The notes under the pieces are model-generated. The model searched no databases and was not told the DNA's origin. It worked only from the letters and a program-made list of their open reading frames with translations. From Micrasema longulum (taxonomy: Eukaryota; Arthropoda; Insecta; Trichoptera; Brachycentridae): 64,000 nucleotides of DNA. The translations under genes were made by a program, and so were the position numbers. This document shows, in pieces, positions 1 through 10,075 of the stretch (positions within the stretch are counted from its first letter, which is position 1; the number at the start of each line of letters is the position of its first letter). The DNA is taken from contig JAGVSM010002664.1 of the NCBI GenBank assembly GCA_022494885.1, positions 124,001 to 188,000 of the forward strand, written 5' to 3'.

Positions 1-200
1 CGTCTGGTTATATTTCAAAGATATTTATTGATTCAGTTCATACTTTACATACAGTACAAGCACTAGGAAATTAACTTAATACAATATCGTTGGTTACACG
101 GGTTGACAAGCACTGATTTTACAGATTGAGAGGCAGCGGAATTGTTATTCACAACAGGGGGGTGATTTCGGGTTCCGGGTGGCCAAAACACGCGTGTGTC
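1..200. repeat. Interspersed repeat, copy also present at 50145-50310
   Basis: This stretch aligns by eye with 50145-50310. Shared blocks include ATTTATTGA followed by CAGTTCA, then ACAATATCGT, TTACACGGGT, CAGATTGAGAGGCAGCGGA and finally GAGTGGCC-like sequence. No coding potential was recognised. On the - strand it contains AATAAATA, which would suit an LTR or 3'-UTR fragment, but terminal TG...CA ends were not identified. The homology may continue left of the window. The following 200-700 is comparatively GC-rich and holds nothing I recognise. Confidence 0.6.
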
Positions 201-700
201 TCGGACAACCGAACTAGCTCTTCCTAGTAATATGATGTCTCGCACCGTATTCAGAAGTTAGCGAAAGGGCCGAGCAGCCAGCATTCGTACTTCACTGAGT
301 AGGTACTCGGGATCAATTACTAGGATCTCGATTAATCAAATTATATGTCTGACCAAAGAACACGGATGAGCCTAATAAGGCAAGCAACTAGGTTAGCAAG
401 GGTTGACAGTATAATATGACTGTACGGGATGAGAGCCAGGGCGTAGCCTAGTACCAAAGAGTTCCAGAAAAGGAAATCAAGCTGGATCGCTAGGAGAGCC
501 CTGAGTGGGTGTCCTTACCAAAAAGTACCAAGAAGTTAGGTAAGCAGAAAGGTTAGAGTTCGACCCGGAATACTCTTGACTTCTGGGGCTAGAAATCCGC
601 CTTATAAAGGTCAAAATCGAGGGGGGGGTGAGAAATTTCGGGGGTCTCGCGGGGCATGAAGTCAGCGCGGGCGGCTGGAGGGCATCGCATTGGAATGCGG

Positions 701-1384
701 TAGAATATGCAAACCTATACCATATGTTGGAGGAGTTGTTACTACGTAACTATCTCGTAAGAAAAGGATAACAATTTGCCAAATAAAATTTATAGGGAAA
801 AAGCGGGTGCTATAGAGTTTAAACACTAAAAGTATTGAAGTAACACAGGCGATGTATCATAGTATAAACAGTAAAATAACCAAACCTTTTGAACTTTTTC
901 AAAGATGGTGAATGGTAATTATATTGATTTATTCATGCATTTCATAATATATACAGTTTTTTGTTCACTTTGCCCAGCTGTATGAAACAGTACTTATGAT
1001 TTTATTCTTGTATTACTGTAGAATGTTTTATTATTTAAACTTTCTACTAAATATGCTGGTTAATTTTTTAAATATAAATCTTGTATAATGTTTAGGTTTT
1101 TTTTTTTATAAATCTCGGTTATAGGAATATTTATGATTGAAAAAAAAAATTATATTAAGCCAAATATGTTAGTATTGTAAATGTTTGTAAAAGGCAGATT
1201 TGCCGTTTATGTTAATAAAATTTTAAAAAATAAGTATGACACTTAGTACATTTAAATAATTTAGAAAAGAAGCGATTAAAAAATAACGATTTTGATTTGT
1301 ATAAAGATAAATTAAATTAATTTAAACGTCCACGTTTGTTTGCTAACATGTGGAGCCGTGGAATAGGCGAGTGTTAAGCATAGT
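701..1384. other. AT-rich stretch without a recognised gene
   Basis: Very AT-rich sequence with short A and T runs. It may include decayed upstream coding sequence of the LINE fragment that becomes readable at 1385, but nothing is identifiable with confidence. Confidence 0.5.
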
Positions 1385-1743
1385 TTGAACTATTGCAAAT
1401 CGACAGAAAAAGTGGTATTTTGTCTCGTTCCACGCTGTCTCACATTAAAAAACACACAATCAAAAATTTCGGGACTGTCAAGAGCATTATTTAATAACGT
1501 AAAAAGCAGAACTAAATCTGAAACATCCCTTCTTTCGTCATATTCATACGCTGTTAAAAAGATTCGACATCTTACTGACGTAGAAACAGCTAGGTCGGTC
1601 TATTTCAGTAACTTCCACAGCGTTGTGTCTCACGGTACACCGCTGTGAGGAAGTGCTGCAGATATTGATTCTGTTTTTGTGCTCCAGAAAAGAGCTGTTT
1701 GAGCAATATACAATAAGAATCTCAGAGAATCGCGTGGAGATAA
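1385..1743 (+). mobile_element. LINE A (jockey-like) reverse-transcriptase C-terminal region, 5' part
   Basis: The + frame encodes the segment that follows the reverse-transcriptase core of jockey-type LINEs: ETARSVYFSNFHSVVSHG, then GTPL, a stop, and a readable continuation with DIDSVFVLQKRAV, another stop and AIYNKNLRES. The second stop is a TGA where related elements usually have Arg, which suggests CpG decay. The frame is interrupted at 1743 by LINE B and resumes at 2765. It is a dead, 5'-truncated copy. Clade assignment is inferred from motif resemblance only. Confidence 0.75.
1737..1743. repeat. Target-site duplication, left copy (LINE B insertion)
   Basis: GAGATAA here is repeated at 2758-2764, exactly flanking the oppositely oriented LINE B. 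Removing LINE B and one copy rejoins the LINE A reading frame. Confidence 0.75.
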
Positions 1744-2757
1744 CAACAACAAACCATCACGCCGTTTCCCCGTAAGGGTAGCAGAGACGATAGAACGCCA
1801 CATCACTCTATATTTGCATACATATCTCGCTTCTTCTACATTCATACATCTTCTCATGCACGCGCGCCGATCATTCCGACTTTTGACATGTCCATCTTCA
1901 AGTATTTGTTGGATTTGGTCATGCCATGTCTTTCTCAATCTTCCTCTATTTCTGCATCCATCAACATTCGCATTGTAAATATTCTTAGCCGTTCTTGCGC
2001 TGTCCATCCGTTCTACATGTCCAAACCAGCGCAGAGCTCCTTTCTTGATTTTGTCGATAATGCTTGTCTCAGCCTTACATACGGTACGGATATCAACATT
2101 TGTGAATCTATCGTACATAGTTTTACCACAAATTCGCCTGAGAGATCGCATTTCGACAGCATTCAGCCTACTTTCATCCCTGTTTTTCCAAGTCCATACT
2201 TCGCTCCCATGCATCGGGGTCGGGACTAGGACTCCGTTGTGAACTGCTAATTTTGCCTCTTGAGACAAACATTTAAATGCCAAGGTTGATTTAAGTGCTC
2301 CGTTCACTCTGTTCCCAGCACTCAGCCTCCTTTCAATATATTTCACAGTCATTCCATCCCTAGTAAACATACTTCCCAGATACACAAATTCTTCTACTCG
2401 TTTTAGTATAACTCCATTCACAGTGATTTCACATTTAGTCATACTTTCATTTCTTTCAAAAATCATCATATTCGATTTATCGACATTCATCAGTAAATCG
2501 CTTCCCTCGCATACATCGTAGACCTTTGTTACCAAGAATTGCAGTTCCTCTTTGTTGTTAGCAAGAAGCACGGCATCGTCAGCATACAAAAGGCAATGGA
2601 CATTTAAATCACCCTTTTTGCTCCCATGCTCTTAAGCCTTTCAGTTCTTTCATGCAGTTATCGATATACGCGTTGAACAGCCATGATGACATCACACATC
2701 CCTGCTTCACTTCTTTATGAATGTCAACCCAAGATGTGTATGATCCGTTTACCCTAA
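1744..2757 (-). mobile_element. LINE B (RTE-like) copy 1, 5'-truncated, nested inside LINE A
   Basis: On the - strand this encodes the second half of a reverse transcriptase and its C-terminal region. Visible in order are RVNGSYTSWVDIHK and QGCVMSSWLFN (2609-2794 frame), YADDAVLLANN carrying the catalytic Tyr-Ala-Asp-Asp box, EEFVYLGSMFTRDG, LVPTPMHGSEVWTWK, and the characteristic RWFGHVERMDS with RNRGRLRKTWHDQI. A 1-bp frameshift near 2620 separates the two frames, as GDLNVHCLLYADD reads straight through in the second frame. The 3' end is a short (TTG)n tail, seen as CAACAACAA at 1744. The endonuclease and the first part of the reverse transcriptase are absent, so this is a typical 5'-truncated, inactive copy. 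Two other copies are at 12083-12420 and 62197-62396. Confidence 0.85.
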
Positions 2758-2764
2758 GAGATAA
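2758..2764. repeat. Target-site duplication, right copy (LINE B insertion)
   Basis: GAGATAA matches 1737-1743. See LINE B. Confidence 0.75.
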
Positions 2765-3090
2765 GATTTCAAAAAGCATTATATTGACAGTCACATGTCA
2801 ATATATCTATGAAAACTTGATGTGTGTACATAAAAATATTGATAATTTTGGGAGGAACAGATATTTCTAAAGGTTCAACACAAGAAATAAAGATATGTTG
2901 GTTTTGACCACTAGACTGCAAAAAATCAATAATTCTTTTTTATCAAATTGCATACGATTCTACAACAAGGTACGTCTTGAAATTAAGGCTTTGCCAAAAA
3001 AATTTAATGATGTTGTCAAGCACAGGCTGTTTGGAAAAAGCTACTTTGGAGTCGAAGAATATTTGCAGGACAAGACAACTTGGCATTAGA
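2765..3090 (+). mobile_element. LINE A (jockey-like) C-terminal region, 3' part
   Basis: This continues the LINE A frame after the LINE B insertion: ILTVTCQYIYENLM, VHKNIDNFGRN, one in-frame stop, RFNTRNKDML, RLQKINNSFLSNCIRFYNK, then DKTTWH and the terminal stop at 3088-3090. The order and motifs match the C-terminus of jockey-type ORF2 proteins. A short AT-rich 3' region with ATAAAATAAATA follows. Confidence 0.8.
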
Positions 3091-4200
3091 TTCGTGTTTA
3101 TTGATTTTAGTTTGTTGATTTAAATTTATTCGTTTTTTAGGTTTAATTAACTAATTAGGATAAAATAAATAGTAGTATTTCTAGGTCTCAAAACGTAAGT
3201 ACGCGACCTAGAACAGGTCGTAATATCTTCATTCCCAAATTAAAAACAACCACTGCACAACATCATTATACTTACAGAGGAATATTTTTCTTTAATGAAA
3301 TGAACAAAGATAATAAAAGTACAGTCAGGAATACAATATATTTAAGAAAGAAGTAAAAAATTACATCTATAATTCTTCTTTATGTAACACTGATTGAAAA
3401 CATCGTTTATATCTTTTTTGTAATTTATTTTTGTTATTCTAATAATATTATTGATTAAAATAAAATAATCTATTGTAAGACGTCACTCCCCATTATGTAC
3501 ACAAGAATTGTTTATTTCTTTGACGTAATGGGAAACGTTAATGTGAATAGATGTATTTGATTAATGTAAAAAATTGTATTTGGTTGTAATATTGTATTTT
3601 TATTTGTTATTAATAAAAATAAAAATATAAGAAAAATAAAAAAAGTTGAATTATAGGAGTGTTCATATCCTCAATAAATAAATTTAAAAAAAAAATAATA
3701 TTAAAAACTAATGTCCCGACCTGCGCGGTCGTGGCTGTTCACAGAGCTGGGGCGAGACAATATTGTCCCCGTGTAAACCTAGCTTTATTCTGGTTGATCG
3801 AAACGGAACTTGATTATTCAATTTGATATCAGCGGAGGTGTGTCTTCGTGTAAATACGACGTCACACTTGGATAATGAAAATATTACGGAGACTGAGACC
3901 ACAACCGTAAACAAGATGTCGGCGTGACGTCATGTGTTTACCATCTGATATCTAAGCAAATAATATTAGTGGTAAACATTTCGTAACAAGTACTTGTGAA
4001 TGGAATTTGTAATATTGAAAAATAAGAGATATTAACAAGGTTCAAGGCAAAGAGCTTAAGACAATCGTATCTAAAAGTCACTCTGTTTCGTAATTCTATG
4101 TACGAATGTCATCCAAATTCATCGGAATATTTTTTAACACGGTACAAAAACGGTAAGAGGTATTTACAACTTACATTTTCGCGATTCTTTAAGAAATCTT
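3091..4200. other. Intergenic, AT-rich; no gene recognised
   Basis: Low-complexity A/T sequence with several AATAAA-like hexamers that are expected by chance at this composition. The short - strand ORF at 3708-3914 has no recognisable family features. Confidence 0.5.
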
Positions 4201-4204
4201 TAGA

Positions 4205-4858
4205 AATAAACATTATTTATTTATTTATTTTGTTTATTAACAAAAAATAAAAATTAAATACATGCTAACATACTAAATAATAAACAGAATATACAGAAAA
4301 AAAAAGTGAAATTAGTTAAAAATGATATGATAAAAAGTTTTACAAAGTAAAAAAAAAAAAAACAATAATAATGCAAGAAAAAACAGTAAGCATATAAACA
4401 AAAAATGCAAAGATATAAGATTATGAAATAAATTCTGTAAAGCAAACAATAAATAAAGTGTTACGGTAAGCAAGAAAGACATTTTTAAGTTAAATTAATA
4501 AACAAGCAAGCATATATTATCACGAAAAAATAAGAAATAAAAATATGTATCTATGAAATGCGTATTTGCCAATACTACAGTGCAATTTGATATAATGGTA
4601 AAAAATAAAAAACAAGTATAAGGTAATAAAAATAAACAAGTAAGTATTTTTTTTAATTTATGAAATTGAATTGTCAATAATAGTTTGACGAGCAGCTACA
4701 AATAAACTTGATATTGTGGACTTATAAGATGGTAAAGAATTGGACAGAATGTCTGCAGCCGTTCCATAAGTGTTACCTAACCTATGCAGTCTCGGTATCA
4801 AAGAATTGTTTTGTTGGTTGGAAGAATGACGGTATATAGGCTGATATAGAGTCAATGT
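4205..4858 (-). mobile_element. LINE 3' end: ORF2 C-terminus plus 3' UTR and A/T tail
   Basis: The - frame from about 4870 reads TRNILTLYQPIYRHSSN, NSLIPRLHRLGNTYGTA, then a short run to a stop at 4658. This is the terminal TRN...PRLHRLxN-type block common to jockey/I-like LINE proteins. The following 450 bp on the - strand is a 3' UTR ending in a (TAAA)n-like tail at about 4213-4245. Related C-termini are at 34429, 46970, 49303 and 53725. Confidence 0.65.
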
Positions 4859-4907
4859 TAAAATATTTCTAGTCTACAAAAACGTAGAACTAATATTGAC
4901 ACCATAT

Positions 4908-5282
4908 ACAGGGTGTTCTTTAAAGTCTGTCACATCCGAAACCACGATGATCACTATGAGCAAGAAGACATATTGGTACCTAAAAATATTTTTTTAGAAC
5001 GACTAAAATCATAAAAAATAAAATATGGAAAAAAACCAAATGGTTGCTCACTTCTGCAGGGGAGAAACGAGAAGGGGGGAGGGGGGAGTCTGAACTGCAC
5101 GGCCGCGCCCCCCTCGCTTCTCCCCTGCAGAAGTAAGCAACCATTTGTTTTTTTTCTATATTTTATTTTTTAAGATTTTAGTCGTTCTAAAAAAATATTT
5201 TTTTGTGCTAATATGTCTTCTTTCTCATACTGATCATTGTGCTTTCGGATGTGACAGGGTTTAAAGAACATCCTGTATATTA
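4908..5282. mobile_element. Foldback MITE, family M1, copy 1
   Basis: Nearly the whole element is one inverted repeat. The left end ACAGGGTGTTCTTTAAA and ATCCGAAACCACGATGATCA reappear reversed at the right end (5215-5280). The innermost arms, TTGCTCACTTCTGCAGGGGA and its reverse near 5125-5150, flank a GC-rich loop. It is flanked by TATA-like sequence. No ORF is present. Two sister copies follow within 3 kb. Confidence 0.85.
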
Positions 5283-5372
5283 TACTGAGGGCACCATACT
5301 GATTGCAGCGTAAAAATATATCTCTCTTTCAAAAAAAATGCGACAAACATAATTACAATACTAGAAGTAAAG

Positions 5373-5632
5373 TCGGCCTCGTGGTGTAATGGTCAGCGCA
5401 TTTGCCTGCCATGCAAGAGGTCTCGGGTTCGATTCCCGGCATGGTTGACATGAAATACTATTTAAAAAGGTGTTTTTAGACTATTTCATAGTCCCTAGAC
5501 TGGTACCTGCAGCGTAAGACTGATCATATTACCTGCATGCAACAAAAATGATCAAGATACGCTTCGATTGGTTTACCAATGCAGTGCCCTATGTAACATA
5601 AGGTGCGGAAAGGAAATGATGATGATGATATA
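5373..5632 (+). mobile_element. tRNA-derived SINE (SINE-1), full-length copy
   Basis: The head resembles a glycine-type tRNA: TGGTGTAATGGTCAGCGCAT is an A-box-like region, CTGCCATGCAAGAGG an anticodon-arm-like stretch, and GGGTTCGATTCCCGGC a B box. The body that follows is shared with other copies (ACTGGTACCTGCAGCGTAAG, TGATCAAGATACGCTTCG, AGTGCCCTATG). It ends in (GAT)n. No acceptor-stem pairing or CCA-compatible end marks it as a functional tRNA. The tail form fits mobilisation by an RTE-type LINE, which is an inference. Confidence 0.85.
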
Positions 5633-5654
5633 AATATTAATATTTTTGAATAAT

Positions 5655-5712
5655 TTAAATAGCGCCATTTTTATGAAAATTACCTCAAGGGCGCTGTACA
5701 ATAAATAAATAT
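5655..5712 (-). mobile_element. L2-like LINE 3' terminal hairpin
   Basis: GCGCCATTTTTATGAAAATT and CAAGGGCGCTGTACAATAAA form a GCGCC...GGCGC arm pair followed by (AATA)n. The same 3' motif occurs twice at 60380-60475, next to an L2/CR1-type ORF. Confidence 0.45.
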
Positions 5713-5717
5713 CCCAG

Positions 5718-6105
5718 CACGTCTTGCAGCTACAGAGCGCATGGACGGTTGAGATTCTAGTTTCTCGTCTCTAATTATGATATATAGGAGCTAGATTACA
5801 GTGCGTCTTGCAGCTACAGAGCACATGGACAGTAAGAAATCTAGCCCCCATTTCCTTATTTTTATTGACAACGAAGTTTAGAGTTTAAGTGATATTTTAA
5901 AAAACGAAACAAAAAACAAATTTATAAAAATAGAAGAGAGTTAGATTACAACAAGTCTTGCAGCTACTGAGCACATGGACGGTTGAAATTCTAGACCTTA
6001 TTAACTAAATTTAGATATTTGATAAGATTTAAATAATATGATAGCTAACATCACAGAAAGTCTCGCAGCTACAAAGCGCATCGACGAGTGGAATTTCAGC
6101 AACAT
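5718..6105 (+). repeat. Four spaced direct repeats of about 40 bp
   Basis: A conserved block, GTCTTGCAGCTACAGAGCGC then ATGGACGGTTGAAATTCTAG, occurs with few changes near 5724, 5803, 5954 and 6058. Three copies are also preceded by GATTACA-like sequence. The spacers (about 80-150 bp) are unrelated AT-rich DNA and include no coding sequence. The array starts directly after an L2-like 3' end. Origin is unknown. Confidence 0.75.
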
Positions 6106-6646
6106 AAGAATGATTTTAAAAAGTTTACTATAAAAAAAAATTTAAAAAACAATAATAATACATCGAGCAAAGAACTAGTAAGTATGGCAATTAAGTGAAC
6201 ATGTAACAGCACAAAAAGTCAACAAAGATAGCATTCCTTAATATATTATTAAGGTTAACAAGATGACAGACGATACTCGGTCGGTTGCTACTTGCGGCCA
6301 ATGTTTACCTCCACAGCAGCTTGTCGTCGGACCCTCGCTTATTCTCCCAAAGTCTGCATCTCAAAATTTTAGCTCTACTAAATTCAGTTTTAAAAAAAGG
6401 AAAGTGGGGATTTCGCTAGATATTTTATTTAGCTATTATGGAAATAAGATATTACAGATGGTTGCATGATAATATTGCGCTGTAAACAACACTACAAGGC
6501 CGTTTAGATGGGTTTCCTTCTCCGCTGACTACAAACATATTACATGCTCGTATGTGTGTAGTACATATTGGGTTTGTGTTTCTATCGAGAACATTCATGC
6601 CTAATGGAAATGAAAAAACGCATATAAAAATATTTAAAAATTGCGC

Positions 6647-6690
6647 CACGACAGGCCAGGAGGCCCAATTACAGTGCTGAATGATGATTA
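6647..6690 (-). mobile_element. SINE-2 fragment (3' end only)
   Basis: ACAGGCCAGGAGGCCCAATT and the following CAGTG match the 3' part of the SINE-2 copies at 31366 and 56770, followed by an ATTATTTATT tail. Confidence 0.55.
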
Positions 6691-6776
6691 TTTATTTGTT
6701 ATACGTCACAAGTGCCGTTTACAATATAAAATATAACGTTACAATGAGTTCAGCTGTACAAAATAAAAATCATGGA

Positions 6777-7157
6777 CATACAGGATGTTCTTTAAACCCT
6801 GCCACATCCGAAACCACGATGATCAGTATGGAAAATAAGACATACGAGCATATTTAAAAAATATTTAGAACAAAGATTTTTTTTTCAATAAAATATTTTT
6901 AAAAACAAATGGTTGCTTACTTCTGCAGGGGAGGAGTAAGGGGAGCGCGGCCGCGCGGTTGTGGGCGCATCAGACTTCCCCGCCCCACTCCTTGTTTCTC
7001 CCCTGCAGAAGTAAGCAACCATTTGCTTTTTTTGATATTTTTTTTTTTTTTAATTTTATTCGTTCTAAAAAAATATTTTAATATCCCAATATGTCTTCTA
7101 ACTCATACTGATCTTTACGGTTTCGGACGTGACAGGGTTTAATAAACACACTGCATA
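6777..7157. mobile_element. Foldback MITE, family M1, copy 2
   Basis: It has the same inverted-repeat architecture as 4908-5282: ACATCCGAAACCACGATGAT at the left and its reverse complement at the right, with TTGCTTACTTCTGCAGGGGA arms around a GC-rich centre. The centre differs from copy 1, while the arms are conserved. Confidence 0.85.
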
Positions 7158-7177
7158 AAAATAACAAGAAAAATATA

Positions 7178-7558
7178 TACAGGGTGTTCTTGAAACCCTG
7201 TCACATCCAAAACCACGATGATCACTATGAGCAAGAAGACATATTGGCACATTAAAATAAATTTTTATAAGGAATAAAAATTTAAAAAATAAAATATTAA
7301 AAAAACAAATGGTTGCTAACTTCTGCAGGGGAGAAAGGAGGAGAGGGGACTGGGGAGACTGACACACCGTGAACTGAGCAGCCGCGCCCCCCTCGCTTCT
7401 CCCTTGCAGAAGTAAGCAACCATTTGTTCTTTTTAATGTTTTATTTTTACAAATTTTCTTCATTCTAAATATTTTTTTTAATATCCCAATATGTCTTCTT
7501 GCCCATACTGATCATCGTGGTTTCGGATGTGACAGGGTTTAAAGAACATCTGTATACA
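7178..7558. mobile_element. Foldback MITE, family M1, copy 3
   Basis: The left end ATACAGGGTGTTCTTGAAAC and right end GTTTAAAGAACATCTGTATA pair, and the whole 380 bp is palindromic around a GC-rich loop. It lies only about 20 bp from copy 2 in a tandem arrangement. The ORFs that cross it are palindrome artefacts. Confidence 0.85.
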
Positions 7559-8075
7559 TATATAGAGGTATGTCGGTATATTATGAACATAAAATGAGTT
7601 AGCTGCAGATCATTAGCATAAGTAGCTTTTGCAAATTAATCGTAAATCGTTACTATAGAACATCATAAAATATTTATAAAGAGGTGATTTGAATTCACAG
7701 AGACTCGAGTTAAAAATGTCGATATGAGAGGTACATTCGTTTCCTAGTCTGTGTATACGCGGCATTGGAGAGTGACAAAGATAGTTGGTTTGAGAAGGGT
7801 GACAATAATATAGACTATTTTGTCTAGTTCTACGTGTTGGTATGTTAATATTTATTAAATCCGGAAGTTCGCAACAATCGAATTTAGAATTAATGATTTT
7901 ATAAAAAAAATATTAAGTCTGTTATTGTCCCGCGATCCTCCAGAGTAGGTAAATTCAAAGAATTTAACAAAGACGTGTAGTCAATTTGTTCTAAAGGAAT
8001 ATTCAATTTATATAATCTCATTTATAATTATATTTCTTCTTCTTCTTTGTTTATTGGCTCTTTCACATCCTTCCT

Positions 8076-9350
8076 GTAGCTCAATCACAAATAACTATCG
8101 ACGTGCTAATAAGCGACGTGATAACAATTTCTCACCATGGTTATATTTATATTTTTTTTATTAAAGAAGGTAAAAACATGAATAGAAAATATAAAAGGAA
8201 AAATAATGAAACCCACTAAACCGCGGAACCGGCTTGTCAGCAGGTTTCTTATTTTTCCTTTACAAAGAGAAACGTTAAAGAAATTATATAAATTTAAAAA
8301 GTAATATAAACATTATTATTAACTAAAAGCATACCTAATTTTCACACAAAATTTATTTATAAAAATTAAAATAGATGACATTAAATGATAATCAATATAA
8401 AGCTTTGTTATACATTAACCATTTAATTATTTTTTTCTTAAAAGCTTTGTCAACATTTTATTTTAAAATCATCTTAGGAATCTTATTAAAATTTTAGTAA
8501 TTGTATAATGAAGTGTTCTTTGGCCATACTTGTTTACAAACCTCGGTACTGACAAGCTTTCACGCTGTGCTAGCCTTGTATTATGTGAATGTAAACGCCT
8601 TTTCTGGTAGTTACTATCAAATCGGTATCTAGTAACAAATTTGAGCCTAGGTTGTTGAACTACGTTGTTTATCGTATTCGCGATCACAGTGGAACATCCG
8701 TGAACGCCTAATATTAAATGTCAAAATATTTACGTTTCGCGGCGTATAATCCTGCTGCGCAATCACATATTTGAATTTCACCGGTGAAAATATGGAAAAT
8801 ATTACAATACCGCTATTTTTATTTATTTGTTTATTTATTATTTATCATGCTATTTATTGCATTTAGCCGGCGGTTGGCAAGCCAAATGTCAAGAAAAACA
8901 GTCGCCATGGTAATTGTAATTTAATTTTCACTTTTTTGTATTAGACACTCATTACTATTTTACAAATGCAATATATTGTATTATTTATTACAGTAAACGC
9001 CAAATTTTTGGCCAGCGAACTGTATTTAACAGCCGACTAAATGCAATGAATAGCATGATACAATACAATATAATAAATAAATAAATAAAAATAGCACTTT
9101 TGAAATATTTTCGATATTTCCATCGGTGAAATTCAAATATGTGATTGCGCAGCAGGATTATGCGTCGCAAAACATAAATATTTTGTCATTTAATGTTAGG
9201 TGTTCACATTAAATGACATGTTACATTGTCATTCAACGTGAACACCTAACTTGTTACATTGTGTTCGCGAATACGATAAAAAAAACCATGGTGATAAATT
9301 GTTATCGCGTCGCTTATTAGCACGTAGATAGTTATTTGTGATTGAGCTTC
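8076..9350. mobile_element. Large foldback element with long inverted arms
   Basis: The outer arms at 8076-8150 and 9277-9350 are reverse complements (GCTCAATCACAAATAACTAT; AATAAGCGACG). The inner arms at about 8668-8872 and 9017-9275 are also reverse complements (TTTATCGTATTCGCGA; TCCTGCTGCGCAATCACATA; TTGAATTTCACCG). On the right side the arm is continuous, whereas on the left about 515 bp (8151-8667) separates the two blocks. The left arm was therefore interrupted by a later insertion. A roughly 140-bp unique centre remains, with no transposase seen. Confidence 0.8.
8151..8667 (-). mobile_element. LINE 3' fragment inserted in the left foldback arm
   Basis: On the - strand 8469-8687 reads SNYQKRRLHSHNTRLAQRES then LSVPRFVNKYGQRTL, the HNTR...P...YGxRTL block of a LINE ORF2 C-terminus. 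A non-coding stretch that ends in A/T-rich sequence at 8150 follows. The position coincides with the gap in the left foldback arm. Confidence 0.6.
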
Positions 9351-9814
9351 TGGCTGGCGGCCGAAGAACGACTTAATACGCGTTTGGCATGACTGAGCGT
9401 TTGGGCATGAATTAAGTGTCATCATTTTTGAGGGCTCAGGGCATGCGTATTGATATGTCAATGGTGTGTGCCCAAAATAAAAAAATAAAATAATACGTAC
9501 GTTTAAAAAATACTTTTAAAATAATAATTCTTTTGATACATGAATTTGATTGATTACTACCACTTATCAATGATCGGAATCAGCAACACAAAAGAAGTCT
9601 CAAATTCCAAACTCGTGCTGTGACGAATCGCGCGTGTACAATAAATACCTATATATAGAAGGGAACAATACGTTTAAATTGTATTTTGGGTTAAAATCCA
9701 GATTAATACTTATGCATACGAAAGAAATAAAAACAAAACTTCATTTTCAATTACTCAGTCCCATCTTAAAGCAGGTACCGGTATTTTGTCATTTTTGTAG
9801 ACGGATATGTTTAT

Positions 9815-10075
9815 TCACGGCTGAATTAATTCAATTTTAACCAACGCTGATAAATAATCGTGGCATGGCGTCGCATTTTCTAACAATTTTGATTTGACAT
9901 AAACAATAGCGGGACGCTTGTTTTTCCGCAAAAACTTGGCAAACATACGTAGCCTTGAAATCGATTTTTCACTTACCTGATTCTCTTGGATTGTGTCCAT
10001 AAATTTGGCTGCACATGATGTAACAATAGCAAAATTTTGTTTTTCATTAAACGAGAACGACTTCAGCGCTTCCAT
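9815..10075 (-). CDS. Divergent short ORF, possible first exon of an unrecognised gene
   Basis: The ATG at 10075 opens an 86-codon - strand ORF, divergent from LRRC57 with about 320 bp between the two start codons. I do not recognise the family. The product is predicted to be mostly helical and rich in Lys and Ser, without a signal peptide or membrane segment. After codon 33 (ENQ) the sequence reads CAG then GTAAGT, a textbook 5' splice site. The true protein may therefore be exon 1 (about 33 aa) spliced to a downstream exon that I could not identify. The remaining ORF would then be intron read-through. Alternatively, the ORF to codon about 80 is all coding, as RRNKRP-like basic and CHDYLSAL stretches look protein-like. 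The head-to-head placement supports it being a real gene more than its length does. Confidence 0.45.
   Translation of the reverse strand: MEALKSFSFNEKQNFAIVTSCAAKFMDTIQENQVSEKSISRLRMFAKFLRKNKRPAIVYVKSKLLENATPCHDYLSALVKIELIQP

Noticed and set aside
5373..5450. Functional tRNA gene (glycine-like)
   Set aside because: It lacks a proper acceptor stem and continues into a SINE body with a (GAT)n tail. Several sister copies exist.
7098..7463. 121-codon - strand ORF
   Set aside because: It lies inside palindromic M1 MITEs and is mirrored on the other strand.
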